From Sulfurovum sp. (GTDB taxonomy: Bacteria; Campylobacterota; Campylobacteria; Campylobacterales; Sulfurovaceae), in contig DQVJ01000305.1 of assembly GCA_015661795.1 (NCBI GenBank), forward strand, positions 1 through 20,096: 20,096 bases of DNA, written 5' to 3'. Below the pieces are notes generated by a model. That model did not search any database and was not told where the DNA came from. It saw nothing but the letters and a program-made list of their open reading frames with translations. Of the stretch, positions 1 through 6,423 are shown piece after piece. A program made the position numbers and the translations under genes. Each line of letters starts with the position of its first letter. The stretch's first letter is position 1.

Positions 1-477
1 ATAGAAGCAGCGGTAGTTTCAGGAGAAGTAGATGCGGGAGTTCTGATCCATGAATCTATCTTAGATTATGATGAAAGTCTAGAAGTTGAAAAAGAACTTT
101 GGGATATATGGGTAGAATTGGCAGGAGAAGGATTACCTCTTCCACTTGGAGGTATGGCAGTACGCAGAAGCCTTCCTCTTAATCGTGCAATTGACATAGA
201 AAATATCCTCATTAATGGGGTTAAAGTGGCCAATAACAGAAAAGAGGAGCTTTGCAAAAAACTAGAATCAGATAATCTTGTGCGTATATCTGACAAAATG
301 CTAACCCAATATCTGGATATGTATGCTTCCGATGACTCTATAGAACTTAGTCCCATACAACTTAAAGCCCTAGACAAACTTTACGCATTAGGGTTTAAAT
401 ATGGTCTATGGGATACATCCATCAAAACAAAAGAGTATCTCATTCCTAGTGAGTATGAAAATTTACGGAACAGTTAA
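1..477 (+). CDS. mqnD: 1,4-dihydroxy-6-naphthoate synthase (MqnD), 3' part only
   Basis: This reading frame is open from the first base, so the gene begins before the window and about 158 C-terminal residues are visible. The fragment carries the MqnD-type stretch VDAGVLIHES, followed by GLPLPLGGMAVRR, typical of the periplasmic-binding-protein-like fold of this family. MqnD converts cyclic dehypoxanthine futalosine to 1,4-dihydroxy-6-naphthoate in the futalosine route to menaquinone, the route used by Campylobacterota; it acts in the cytoplasm. The end of the protein (a YASDDSIELS segment, then YLIPSEY) fits my memory of campylobacterotal members. The stop codon overlaps the murB start by one base (TAATG), so the two are probably cotranslated. 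The sister enzyme MqnA shares the fold and is the main alternative; the GLPLPLG segment favours MqnD. Confidence 0.8.
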   Translation: MEAAVVSGEVDAGVLIHESILDYDESLEVEKELWDIWVELAGEGLPLPLGGMAVRRSLPLNRAIDIENILINGVKVANNRKEELCKKLESDNLVRISDKMLTQYLDMYASDDSIELSPIQLKALDKLYALGFKYGLWDTSIKTKEYLIPSEYENLRNS

Positions 478-1253
478 TGTTTTTTAAAACCATTGATTTT
501 TCGAAATACTCCAGTATAAGAATCGGGCAACCCACAGAAGTACTTATGCTTGAAAAAGGAGATGCCATACCAGAGGACAGATACCTAATCGGCGGAGCAA
601 ATAACTTACTTGTCTCCCCTGCCCCTCCTCCTCTTATGATGCTAAGTAAAGATTTTGCCTATCTCCTCAAAGAAGATGGTCTCTTAGAAATAGGTGCGGC
701 AATGCCTACTGGACGTATAGTCTCCTATACCAAAAAACAAAATATAGCAGGTTTTGAATTCTGTTCCAAGCTTCCCGGTACCCTTGGAGGTATGCTCGCC
801 ATGAATGCAGGGGTAAAAGAGTACGAGATTTTTAATATCTTGCACAGTATAAAAATCAATGGTACATGGATAAAAAAAGAAAAAATACCTTATGGTTACC
901 GTTTTGCAACACTAAATGGTATTGCAACTGCTGCAAGATTTGAGATACAAAAAGGCTTTAACCAAAACTTGCTAAATACGCTTCTAAACTTGCGTTCCAA
1001 CCAACCGCATAATCCTTCTGCCGGTTCTGCATTTAAAAATCCAGAAGATGATTATGCAGGAAGGCTCATCGAAGCTGTAGGTCTCAAAGGTGTCAAAAAA
1101 GGAAAAATGCAATGGAGCGAAGTCCATGCCAATTTTCTAGTCAATTTAGGTGGAGGAACATTTCAAGATGCAAAGTACCTTATAGAACTTGCAAAAGACA
1201 AGATTTATGAAACATTCCAAATTACACTGAAAGAAGAAATAAAAATACTTTAA
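477..1253 (+). CDS. murB: UDP-N-acetylenolpyruvoylglucosamine reductase (MurB)
   Basis: MurB is the FAD-dependent cytoplasmic enzyme that reduces UDP-GlcNAc-enolpyruvate to UDP-MurNAc in peptidoglycan precursor synthesis. The 258-residue length is normal for the short campylobacterotal form. Visible signatures are the FAD-binding segment LIGGANNLLVS (residues 37-47), LPGTLGGMLAMNAG (99-112), and PSAGSAFKNP (180-189), where Ser184 is the expected proton donor. VHANFLVNLGGG (216-227) is the C-terminal family motif, and a glutamate at 253 or 254 near the end is the likely second catalytic residue. The ATG overlaps the mqnD stop by one base, so translation is probably coupled to the upstream gene rather than led by its own strong ribosome site. 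The gene ends 18 bases from the convergent DUF1566 gene and I see no clear terminator between them. Confidence 0.95.
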   Translation: MFFKTIDFSKYSSIRIGQPTEVLMLEKGDAIPEDRYLIGGANNLLVSPAPPPLMMLSKDFAYLLKEDGLLEIGAAMPTGRIVSYTKKQNIAGFEFCSKLPGTLGGMLAMNAGVKEYEIFNILHSIKINGTWIKKEKIPYGYRFATLNGIATAARFEIQKGFNQNLLNTLLNLRSNQPHNPSAGSAFKNPEDDYAGRLIEAVGLKGVKKGKMQWSEVHANFLVNLGGGTFQDAKYLIELAKDKIYETFQITLKEEIKIL

Positions 1254-1271
1254 CTTTGGTTATTCTATACG

Positions 1272-1760
1272 TTACTTGACGCATCGTACACATCTAATAT
1301 AATGAGATTCATTTTTATTTCTTTTATATTGATATGCATCTGCAGTAAACACTACATTATATCTTGTATCTGTAGTTGGGGTTGATGACCAAAAGTCATT
1401 CCCTCTAAAATATTTAAATACCTGCCCCACTTTTTTGTGTACATGCAGTAATTCATCAGAGGTTGGTAATCTCCAGTCACTATACCCTGCATAATTTAAC
1501 CTACGACAATAATTTATTGCATGATTCCACGTACCCGCTTTTCCACGTGAATGATTGCGCTTAACTGCACCATCTTCAGAATTTGTATATGCCTGATCTT
1601 GCCACATAAGTTTAGCATCTTGTTCAAGATATACTTCACCTGCTTTACATGTTTCATCTGAAATCTCTGCTATAGCAGAGATTTTTGGAACCATATCTCC
1701 CCCTGCCATCAGAAATACTGATACTAAGAAAATCCATAAAATCACAACAGTATTCTTCAT
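1272..1760 (-). CDS. Secreted DUF1566 (Lcl C-terminal domain) protein
   Basis: A 162-residue protein beginning MKNTVVILWIF, a typical signal peptide that would send it to the periplasm or outside the cell. After about residue 40 it holds one DUF1566/Lcl_C domain: an LMWQD start, a central segment with GYSDWRLPTSDEL, FWSSTP, and the closing HYIRCVR. Such domains occur in secreted or surface proteins of many aquatic bacteria; their biochemical role is unknown to me. A longer frame would start at 1781, but the sequence GGAGAAAGT lies directly before the ATG at 1760, and this start puts the signal peptide at the N-terminus, so I chose it. It follows the L,D-transpeptidase gene by 84 bases on the same strand and may share its transcript. 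Family assignment is solid; the cellular role is not known. Confidence 0.75.
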   Translation of the reverse strand: MKNTVVILWIFLVSVFLMAGGDMVPKISAIAEISDETCKAGEVYLEQDAKLMWQDQAYTNSEDGAVKRNHSRGKAGTWNHAINYCRRLNYAGYSDWRLPTSDELLHVHKKVGQVFKYFRGNDFWSSTPTTDTRYNVVFTADAYQYKRNKNESHYIRCVRCVK

Positions 1761-1780
1761 ACTTTCTCCTTTAAAGTCCA

Positions 1781-1802
1781 ATATTATTCAATATGATAAT
1801 AT
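1781..1802. repeat. AT-rich inverted repeat upstream of the DUF1566 gene
   Basis: Arms ATATTAT (1781-1787) and ATAATAT (1796-1802) flank an 8-base spacer, about 20-40 bases before the start of the DUF1566 gene. It could be an operator or promoter element. In sequence this AT-rich it could also be chance, so the confidence is low. Confidence 0.25.
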
Positions 1803-1844
1803 AACCTTCATCAAATTAAGCTAAATTCTGTACATTCTTATCTT

Positions 1845-2432
1845 TTATGCGTGAATCTCAATCTTCACACCATTTTCAACGGCTTGCCATAACTCATCCA
1901 TGGCATCATTAGGTACGGCTAAACATCCCTCCGTCCAATCCCGTGAAAGTGTGAAAGCATCACCTCTTCCATCTGCATTCCACTTAGGCTGCCCATGAAT
2001 GGTAATATACCCACCTGGGTTCACACCTTTAGCTCGTGCCCTAGCCTTATCTGCTTCATTTGGATATGAAATCATTAAAGATTTATAAAGTCTAGCATCA
2101 CATTTTTTTCGTACAATACGATAGGTACCTTCTGGTGTTCTATAATCCCCTGCTTTTACTTTGTTTCCTTTATCTCCATTTTTTCCTAAAGAAAAACGAT
2201 ATTCCCCTACGACTTTACCATTTTTGTATGCATACATTGTCCTCTTGCCTTTATAGGCCACCAATTTATCGATTTTACTACTGTGAACAATTTCTGCTCC
2301 TCTAGACAATTCCTTGATACATTCTTTGGTAGCATATGGGGTTTTATCTGCTTTTCCATATGCTGTAGGTTTGCTGCATGAGCCGAGCATAAACGCTAAG
2401 ATAATCCCTGTAATACCCACTTGTATTTTCAT
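1845..2432 (-). CDS. L,D-transpeptidase (YkuD family) lipoprotein, copy 1
   Basis: A 195-residue protein with a lipoprotein signal peptide ending LGSC, so Cys19 would be lipidated and the enzyme anchored in the envelope. The YkuD catalytic domain occupies about residues 54-194, with His146 in ITIHGQPKW and the nucleophile Cys170 in DWTEGCLAV. L,D-transpeptidases of this fold make or trim 3-3 peptidoglycan crosslinks or attach proteins to the wall; in Helicobacter a YkuD protein (Csd6) acts as an L,D-carboxypeptidase shaping the cell. I chose the ATG at 2432 over an upstream in-frame one because AGGAG precedes it and it gives a proper signal peptide. It lies 22 bases after the 128-residue gene and is a clear paralogue of the gene at 2852-3409: both share GVNPGG, ITIH, QPKWNA, TLSR and GC-AV in order. 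Substrate and exact activity cannot be told. Confidence 0.88.
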   Translation of the reverse strand: MKIQVGITGIILAFMLGSCSKPTAYGKADKTPYATKECIKELSRGAEIVHSSKIDKLVAYKGKRTMYAYKNGKVVGEYRFSLGKNGDKGNKVKAGDYRTPEGTYRIVRKKCDARLYKSLMISYPNEADKARARAKGVNPGGYITIHGQPKWNADGRGDAFTLSRDWTEGCLAVPNDAMDELWQAVENGVKIEIHA

Positions 2433-2454
2433 TGTTTTTCTCCTGTTCAAATAA

Positions 2455-2841
2455 TTACCCCCAATCTTCATTTTGACGTTTTGTTTTGTGTTTGTCTTTC
2501 TTGTATGATGTAGCATTTTTAAGTTTTTGTAACCTGTTTAAGTTACTCATCTCTGCATCTCTTATGTCATTAAAAACCTTATCATTAAAGTCTTCCCGTG
2601 CACATGTCTGGTTATAAAGCCTTTCAATATATACTTTTAACTGTCGATGATACTCTGAATCCAGATGTATTTCAATCCTTTCATCAAATTTTTTCTTAAG
2701 CTGTTCAAATTTTAACATAAATTTTTCAGAACAAACATGTTCATCCCGAAACATACGAAAAAGATTTTTAGCCATCTTATCTAACTCCGTAATATATTTT
2801 TGACGATTGAATTTATCTACTTGTTTTTGTGTATATCTCAT
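2455..2841 (-). CDS. Hypothetical charged, helical protein between two L,D-transpeptidases
   Basis: I do not recognise this 128-residue protein. It is rich in Lys, Arg, Glu and Asp, has no signal peptide or membrane segment, and looks mostly alpha-helical with coiled-coil potential (for example FEQLKKKFDERIEIH around residues 45-59). The C-terminus is strongly basic (KKDKHKTKRQNEDWG). Its start is 10 bases after the stop of the upstream transpeptidase gene, and the downstream transpeptidase begins 22 bases after its stop, so it is almost certainly in the same operon. No good Shine-Dalgarno precedes the ATG at 2841, which suggests translational coupling to the upstream gene. Its place suggests a link to peptidoglycan remodelling, but the lack of an export signal argues against a direct periplasmic role. 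Function unknown. Confidence 0.65.
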   Translation of the reverse strand: MRYTQKQVDKFNRQKYITELDKMAKNLFRMFRDEHVCSEKFMLKFEQLKKKFDERIEIHLDSEYHRQLKVYIERLYNQTCAREDFNDKVFNDIRDAEMSNLNRLQKLKNATSYKKDKHKTKRQNEDWG

Positions 2842-2851
2842 CTATTATCAC

Positions 2852-3409
2852 TTAGCGTATTGTTATAGGTACACCTTCGCGTACCGCATACCATAACTCT
2901 TTCATGGCATTATTTGTTACTGCTACACATCCTTGTGTCCAATTACGTGACAAGGTGTAGCTGTCACCCTTCCCACTGGCATTCCACTTGGGTTGTGCAT
3001 GGATTGTGATATCTCCCCCGGGGTTGACCCCTTTAGCTTTTGCTCTTTGTTTATCTTCAGGTCTAGGATAAGAGATGCATAAAGAGCGATAGTATTTAGG
3101 AGAACATAACTTTCTATGTATAAAAAAATCACCCTCTGGCGTACGGTTATCTCCTCGTTCCTGCTTATGTCCTAAAGGATTTTTCCCTAAAGATATAGGA
3201 ATAATACTTTGGACTTTATTGTCTTTATACAAATACATCTTGCGCGCTTTCTTAATCACAAGAATACGATCAATTCCTTCATCCCCTGCGTAATCTTTTG
3301 CTTCGAGCAATTCCTCTTTACACTCTTTTAGGTTATATTGGTCTTTTGGAAGATCTGGCTCACACCCGGTAAACAAGACAACAAAAAAGCATAGGAAAAA
3401 AACTCTCAA
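2852..3409 (-). CDS. L,D-transpeptidase (YkuD family) lipoprotein, copy 2
   Basis: A 185-residue YkuD-domain protein with a short signal peptide and lipobox (LFTGC), making Cys16 the lipid-bearing residue. The catalytic pair is His137 in ITIHAQPKW and Cys161 in NWTQGCVAV. The start is a TTG at 3409, the only in-frame start that includes the whole signal peptide; AAGG lies a few bases upstream. The proposed role is peptidoglycan L,D-transpeptidation or carboxypeptidation in the periplasm. It is first in the apparent unit with the 128-residue gene and the second transpeptidase, and an extended -10 box sits just upstream. The two transpeptidases share most of their C-terminal two thirds but differ in the N-terminal 50 residues, as expected of a tandem duplication followed by divergence. 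Confidence 0.87.
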   Translation of the reverse strand: MRVFFLCFFVVLFTGCEPDLPKDQYNLKECKEELLEAKDYAGDEGIDRILVIKKARKMYLYKDNKVQSIIPISLGKNPLGHKQERGDNRTPEGDFFIHRKLCSPKYYRSLCISYPRPEDKQRAKAKGVNPGGDITIHAQPKWNASGKGDSYTLSRNWTQGCVAVTNNAMKELWYAVREGVPITIR

Positions 3410-3437
3410 TACACTACCTTTTAAAAATCATAAAAGT

Positions 3438-3446
3438 ATTTTATCA
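3438..3446 (-). promoter_or_regulatory. Extended -10 promoter box for the transpeptidase unit
   Basis: On the minus strand the sequence reads TGATAAAAT, an extended -10 element, about 30 bases before the TTG start at 3409. Campylobacterotal sigma-70 promoters often lack a recognisable -35 box, and none is seen here. Confidence 0.5.
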
Positions 3447-3496
3447 CAAATAATGTAAGGAAGTAGATGAAAAGAAAATAGAGTAGGAGAAAAGTG

Positions 3497-3529
3497 TGAC
3501 ATTCTCTCTATAAAAGAGAACGAATGTCA
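3497..3529 (-). terminator. Terminator hairpin after tpx
   Basis: The outer arms TGACATTC (3497-3504) and GAATGTCA (3522-3529) pair perfectly. The inner arms TCTCT and AGAGA continue the stem around an ATAAA loop, with a two-base bulge, giving 13 pairs in all. On the minus strand it stands about 20 bases after the tpx stop and is followed by a short T-containing run (CACACTTTTCT). It is the best candidate for ending tpx transcription before the transpeptidase unit. Confidence 0.65.
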
Positions 3530-3547
3530 TAATTGATACAGTGAAAC

Positions 3548-4063
3548 TTAACAAGCTGCCTTAGCTGCAGAAAGTGCTTCATCATAGTCTGGTTCAGCTG
3601 TAATTTCAGGTACAAGTTGCTTATATGCTATTTTCCCGTCTTTACCAATAACAAAAATAGCTCTAGCTGTAACACCAGCCAAAGGACCATCTGCAAGTAA
3701 CATGCCATATGCATTTGCAAAATCTTTGTTTCTAAAGTCAGAACATACTTTTAGGTTATCAATTCCTGCAGTTGAACAAAATTTTGCTGCTGCAAATGGA
3801 AGATCCATAGAAACTGTAAGTACCTCTACACCATCAATTGATGCTGCTTCTGTATTAAATTTTCTTGTTTCTGCATCACATACTGGTGTGTCAAGCGAAG
3901 GTACAACAACGACCATTTGTACTTTATCTGTTCCACCAATTTGCTCATTTTGAAGCATTGGGTTACAGTTTACTACTGTCACTACTGGTGCTGTATCACC
4001 TACATTGATTTCTGTACCTGCGAGGTTACAAGTTGTGTCATTTTTAAATGTTACTGTTGCCAT
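3548..4063 (-). CDS. tpx: Thiol peroxidase (Tpx, atypical 2-Cys peroxiredoxin)
   Basis: Tpx reduces hydrogen peroxide and organic peroxides using thioredoxin. The 171-residue length and motifs match the family: PSLDTPVCD places the peroxidatic Cys62, and DLPFAAAKFC gives the resolving Cys96, the pair that forms an intramolecular disulfide in atypical 2-Cys enzymes. Four further cysteines (12, 33, 107 and the terminal residue 171) are not part of the known mechanism. The ATG is preceded by AAGG at a good distance. The gene stands alone on the minus strand between ccoG and the transpeptidase unit, with its own terminator hairpin and a phased repeat upstream that may bind a regulator. This enzyme fits a microaerophile that must manage peroxide. 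Confidence 0.95.
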   Translation of the reverse strand: MATVTFKNDTTCNLAGTEINVGDTAPVVTVVNCNPMLQNEQIGGTDKVQMVVVVPSLDTPVCDAETRKFNTEAASIDGVEVLTVSMDLPFAAAKFCSTAGIDNLKVCSDFRNKDFANAYGMLLADGPLAGVTARAIFVIGKDGKIAYKQLVPEITAEPDYDEALSAAKAAC

Positions 4064-4092
4064 TTAAGATCCTTAAATTATTTTGTAAGAGT

Positions 4093-4146
4093 ATTATGGC
4101 TTAAATAGGATAAAGTTTGTCTTAATTAACCTAAAAATTGTCTTAA
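4093..4146 (-). promoter_or_regulatory. tpx: Phased repeat array and possible promoter upstream of tpx
   Basis: TTGTCTTAA occurs exactly at 4117-4125 and 4138-4146, and a relaxed copy ATGGCTTAA (7 of 9 matching) at 4096-4104. Successive copies are 21 bases apart, which is two helical turns. The copy nearest tpx overlaps a possible -10 (CATAAT, read on the minus strand, 4093-4098), and the middle copy lies where a -35 would be. This arrangement suggests operator sites on one face of the DNA. No regulator can be named from sequence. Confidence 0.4.
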
Positions 4147-4154
4147 ACATTCCT

Positions 4155-4169
4155 TCACTAAAATAGTGA
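4155..4169 (-). terminator. Small hairpin after ccoG, possible weak terminator
   Basis: TCACTA and TAGTGA form a perfect six-pair stem around a three-base loop five bases after the ccoG stop codon. No T-tract follows on the minus strand, so termination would be weak; the hairpin might instead protect the 3' end of the message. Confidence 0.3.
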
Positions 4170-4173
4170 TTCT

Positions 4174-5622
4174 TTAGCGTTTTATCAAATCTGCGCGGGG
4201 ATAAATAAATACCACTTGTCTTTCTACGACTATCTTCTCTTCTTCATCCACAGCATAAGCTCTAATCTTCACAGGAATTGGTACATCTTTACGTGTATCT
4301 TTAACTAAAGTTTCCCTGGTTTCCAATATCACAACTTTTTTCTTTTTCATTCCAGCACCTATCTTAAAAGGTTTTGTTGGTCTTTTTATGATTATTTTAT
4401 CATTGTCTAAAATTTCAAAAAAATATGTATGTTCTTTTGAATCTGTATTGGAAAACATAAAAATATAATCATTTTGCACTACGCCTTTAGAAAGTACTTT
4501 GTAGAGTCTTGGTGATTTATTAATATCCAAAAGCATATGCTCTTTTTTACTTCCCATAACAAAAAGTGCCATAACGACAATGGTAAGTATAGCAAAATAG
4601 GCAAGCACCTTCCCTCTAAAATAATTTGTTTTCCCTTCATGCCTTAGGGTTTCCTTCTCAGAGGACCACTGTACAAGACTTGGTTTACCCAAAGCTCCCA
4701 TAACCGTGGTACATGCATCAACACATTCTAAACAATTAATACATTCAAGCTGCAACCCTTTACGAATGTCTATATGTGTAGGACATACGGTAACACAAGA
4801 CTCACATGTTGTACATTCTGCATTTTCATTTACCTCAAGAAGCTCTTTTTGTTTCGAAAACTTTTTCTCTCTATCATATCCGTGCCCTTCATAAATATCT
4901 CCTCCACGTATTGGATCATAAACTGCCATGATTGTATCATCATCATACAGAACAGATTGTATACGACTATAAGGACAAATATAGATACAAAAATTCTCTT
5001 TTATAAATACCACATCAAAAATAATAAAAAGCGCTAACCCTACCAAGATTCCTACCAATGTCAAATGCTCCATAGGATTTGCCAAATATCTAAAAAAATC
5101 TTCAGGAGGTACAAAAAACCATAAAAAGTTTGCAGAGGCAATAAATGCCAAAATAGACCACAATAATACAGCAATAACATATTTAATCCGATTTTCCACT
5201 TTAGACATATCAGGATCTTTTTGTTTATTTTTAATACGCTTACGCAATCCTAAAAGTTTTGTCTCTATCATATCTCTATAAATAACTCTGAATATCGTTT
5301 GAGGACATGCCCAGCCACACCAAACCCTTCCTCCTACAGCAGTCACCGAAAAAATACCTAAAAAAAGAAGCATCAATAAAAATGGCATAAGATACAGCTC
5401 TTGCATATCAAAAGCAATTCCAGCCAAATGCAATTTTTTCTGATCAAAACTAAGTAAAAACAAGTGGTTTCCATTGATAGTAATCCAAGGCATCACCAAT
5501 GCCACTATTGTAGCAATGACATATACCCAGTATCTTTTAATACGGTAAGACACCCATCCTTGTAAATACTCTTTTAATTGATTTTTTTTAACTTGTTCTT
5601 TTCCCATACTTGCTTCATTCAT
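4174..5622 (-). CDS. ccoG: Cytochrome c oxidase accessory protein CcoG (RdxA/FixG family)
   Basis: CcoG is a membrane iron-sulfur protein that reduces copper for insertion into the cbb3-type oxidase, the high-affinity terminal oxidase of microaerophiles. The 482 residues show the full family layout: membrane helices near 32-50, 75-95, 148-170 and 188-207; conserved cysteine pairs in VWCGWACPQ (102 and 106) and FCIYICPYSR (212 and 216); and a two-cluster 4Fe-4S ferredoxin domain (Cys270, 273, 276, 280 and 294, 297, 300, 304). A further helix lies at about 340-357, before a periplasmic immunoglobulin-like C-terminal domain. AAAGG lies about ten bases before the chosen ATG at 5622; an internal ATG five codons later is possible. 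It follows the recombinase-like gene by 25 bases and probably shares its promoter. The oxidase subunit genes are not in this window. Confidence 0.95.
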   Translation of the reverse strand: MNEASMGKEQVKKNQLKEYLQGWVSYRIKRYWVYVIATIVALVMPWITINGNHLFLLSFDQKKLHLAGIAFDMQELYLMPFLLMLLFLGIFSVTAVGGRVWCGWACPQTIFRVIYRDMIETKLLGLRKRIKNKQKDPDMSKVENRIKYVIAVLLWSILAFIASANFLWFFVPPEDFFRYLANPMEHLTLVGILVGLALFIIFDVVFIKENFCIYICPYSRIQSVLYDDDTIMAVYDPIRGGDIYEGHGYDREKKFSKQKELLEVNENAECTTCESCVTVCPTHIDIRKGLQLECINCLECVDACTTVMGALGKPSLVQWSSEKETLRHEGKTNYFRGKVLAYFAILTIVVMALFVMGSKKEHMLLDINKSPRLYKVLSKGVVQNDYIFMFSNTDSKEHTYFFEILDNDKIIIKRPTKPFKIGAGMKKKKVVILETRETLVKDTRKDVPIPVKIRAYAVDEEEKIVVERQVVFIYPRADLIKR

Positions 5623-5647
5623 CTTATGTTACCTTTTCTGTTTTTAT

Positions 5648-6301
5648 CTAATTGCTCTGGATCTCAAAAGGACAAATCAATACCACATTATCTATTGGTT
5701 TGTCTGCTATTTTTTGATCCACTATACTGACACTTTGCACCAATTCTTTAAGACTTCTTGACTCAATATAGTCTTTTAAAGAACTTCTCCTCACTCCAAG
5801 TATTCTCGCAATGGCACTCACACTCTTTTTTTCTGAAAGTAATGCCATAATTTGATTATGAAAAATATCAAATTTTGAACGGGACTTACTCCCCTTTGGA
5901 CGTCCGATATGAACAGATTTCACCTTTGGCTGTTTTCTTTGCTCCTCAAGTAAAGGAAACACCTCACACATACTACTTTTTGTATTGATAAGTATATTGG
6001 CATTACATACCCATAAATCAACTTTATGACTTAGGATACAATTAATTATTTTGACCAATTCATCTATACTGGTACTTAATACAGATAAGGAAGAAACAAT
6101 GACAGTATGTCTACCCTCATTTAAAGATTTTAAAAAAACTTCAAATTCATTTCTTTCTTCTATAGAAAGGTCTTTGGTTGCATATTCAACAACATCTTGA
6201 TCGATATCAATACCTTTTTGATGTGCAAAGGCTATAATATTTTGCTTTTGTGAAACCAAATGATCTAAACTTGGTATTTGTCGCATATAGGCATAAACCA
6301 T
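5648..6301 (-). CDS. Serine-recombinase-fold DNA-binding protein lacking catalytic residues, probable regulator
   Basis: A 217-residue protein with a resolvase-like N-terminal domain (about 1-125) and a Hin/resolvase-type helix-turn-helix (about 146-180), joined by the basic GRPKGS at 133-138. Aligned by eye to gamma-delta resolvase, the YxR start is kept (Arg7) and an arginine (Arg50) fits Arg45, but the catalytic serine position is Ile9 and the Arg68/Arg71 positions are Ser73 and Ser76. Strand exchange is therefore unlikely. I chose the ATG at 6301 because AAGGAAGAG precedes it; a longer TTG-started frame from 6352 would overlap the promoter. It sits 25 bases before ccoG in the same direction, with no inverted repeats or other mobile-element parts. 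I infer a DNA-binding regulator, perhaps of its own operon. A divergent but active recombinase cannot be excluded without alignment. Confidence 0.7.
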   Translation of the reverse strand: MVYAYMRQIPSLDHLVSQKQNIIAFAHQKGIDIDQDVVEYATKDLSIEERNEFEVFLKSLNEGRHTVIVSSLSVLSTSIDELVKIINCILSHKVDLWVCNANILINTKSSMCEVFPLLEEQRKQPKVKSVHIGRPKGSKSRSKFDIFHNQIMALLSEKKSVSAIARILGVRRSSLKDYIESRSLKELVQSVSIVDQKIADKPIDNVVLICPFEIQSN

Positions 6302-6323
6302 TCTCTTCCTTTTGTATTTCTGT

Positions 6324-6352
6324 ATTTTATCTTTTTTGACGAGATAAGTCAA
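6324..6352 (-). promoter_or_regulatory. Near-consensus sigma-70 promoter for the recombinase-like gene and ccoG
   Basis: On the minus strand TTGACT (6347-6352) is followed by a 17-base spacer and TAAAAT (6324-6329). Transcription would start near 6317 and the ATG is at 6301, leaving a short leader with the ribosome site. A clear -35 box is unusual for Campylobacterota and makes this the best promoter in the window. Confidence 0.7.
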
Positions 6353-6386
6353 GTATATTATATTTTTATCGTCACTAATTATTTTA

Positions 6387-6395
6387 TGCTAAAAT
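6387..6395 (+). promoter_or_regulatory. moaC: Extended -10 promoter box for moaC
   Basis: TGCTAAAAT is an extended -10 element about 30 bases before the GTG start of moaC. No -35 is evident. Together with the opposite promoter at 6324-6352 it makes a compact divergent control region. Confidence 0.5.
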
Positions 6396-6423
6396 ACTAA
6401 AAATACTTCAATGAGGCAAGATT

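Noticed and set aside
66..377. A 103-codon frame opposite to the mqnD fragment
   Set aside because: Low-complexity Ser/Leu-rich translation antisense to a recognised enzyme; no ribosome site supports it.
2923..3132. An overlapping frame inside the second L,D-transpeptidase gene, which might suggest a frameshift
   Set aside because: The main frame is intact through both catalytic motifs; the overlap is a shadow frame with no domain.
5648..6352. A mobile element or invertible segment driven by the recombinase-like gene
   Set aside because: No flanking inverted or direct repeats, no transposase or target duplication, and the catalytic serine and arginine pair appear to be missing.
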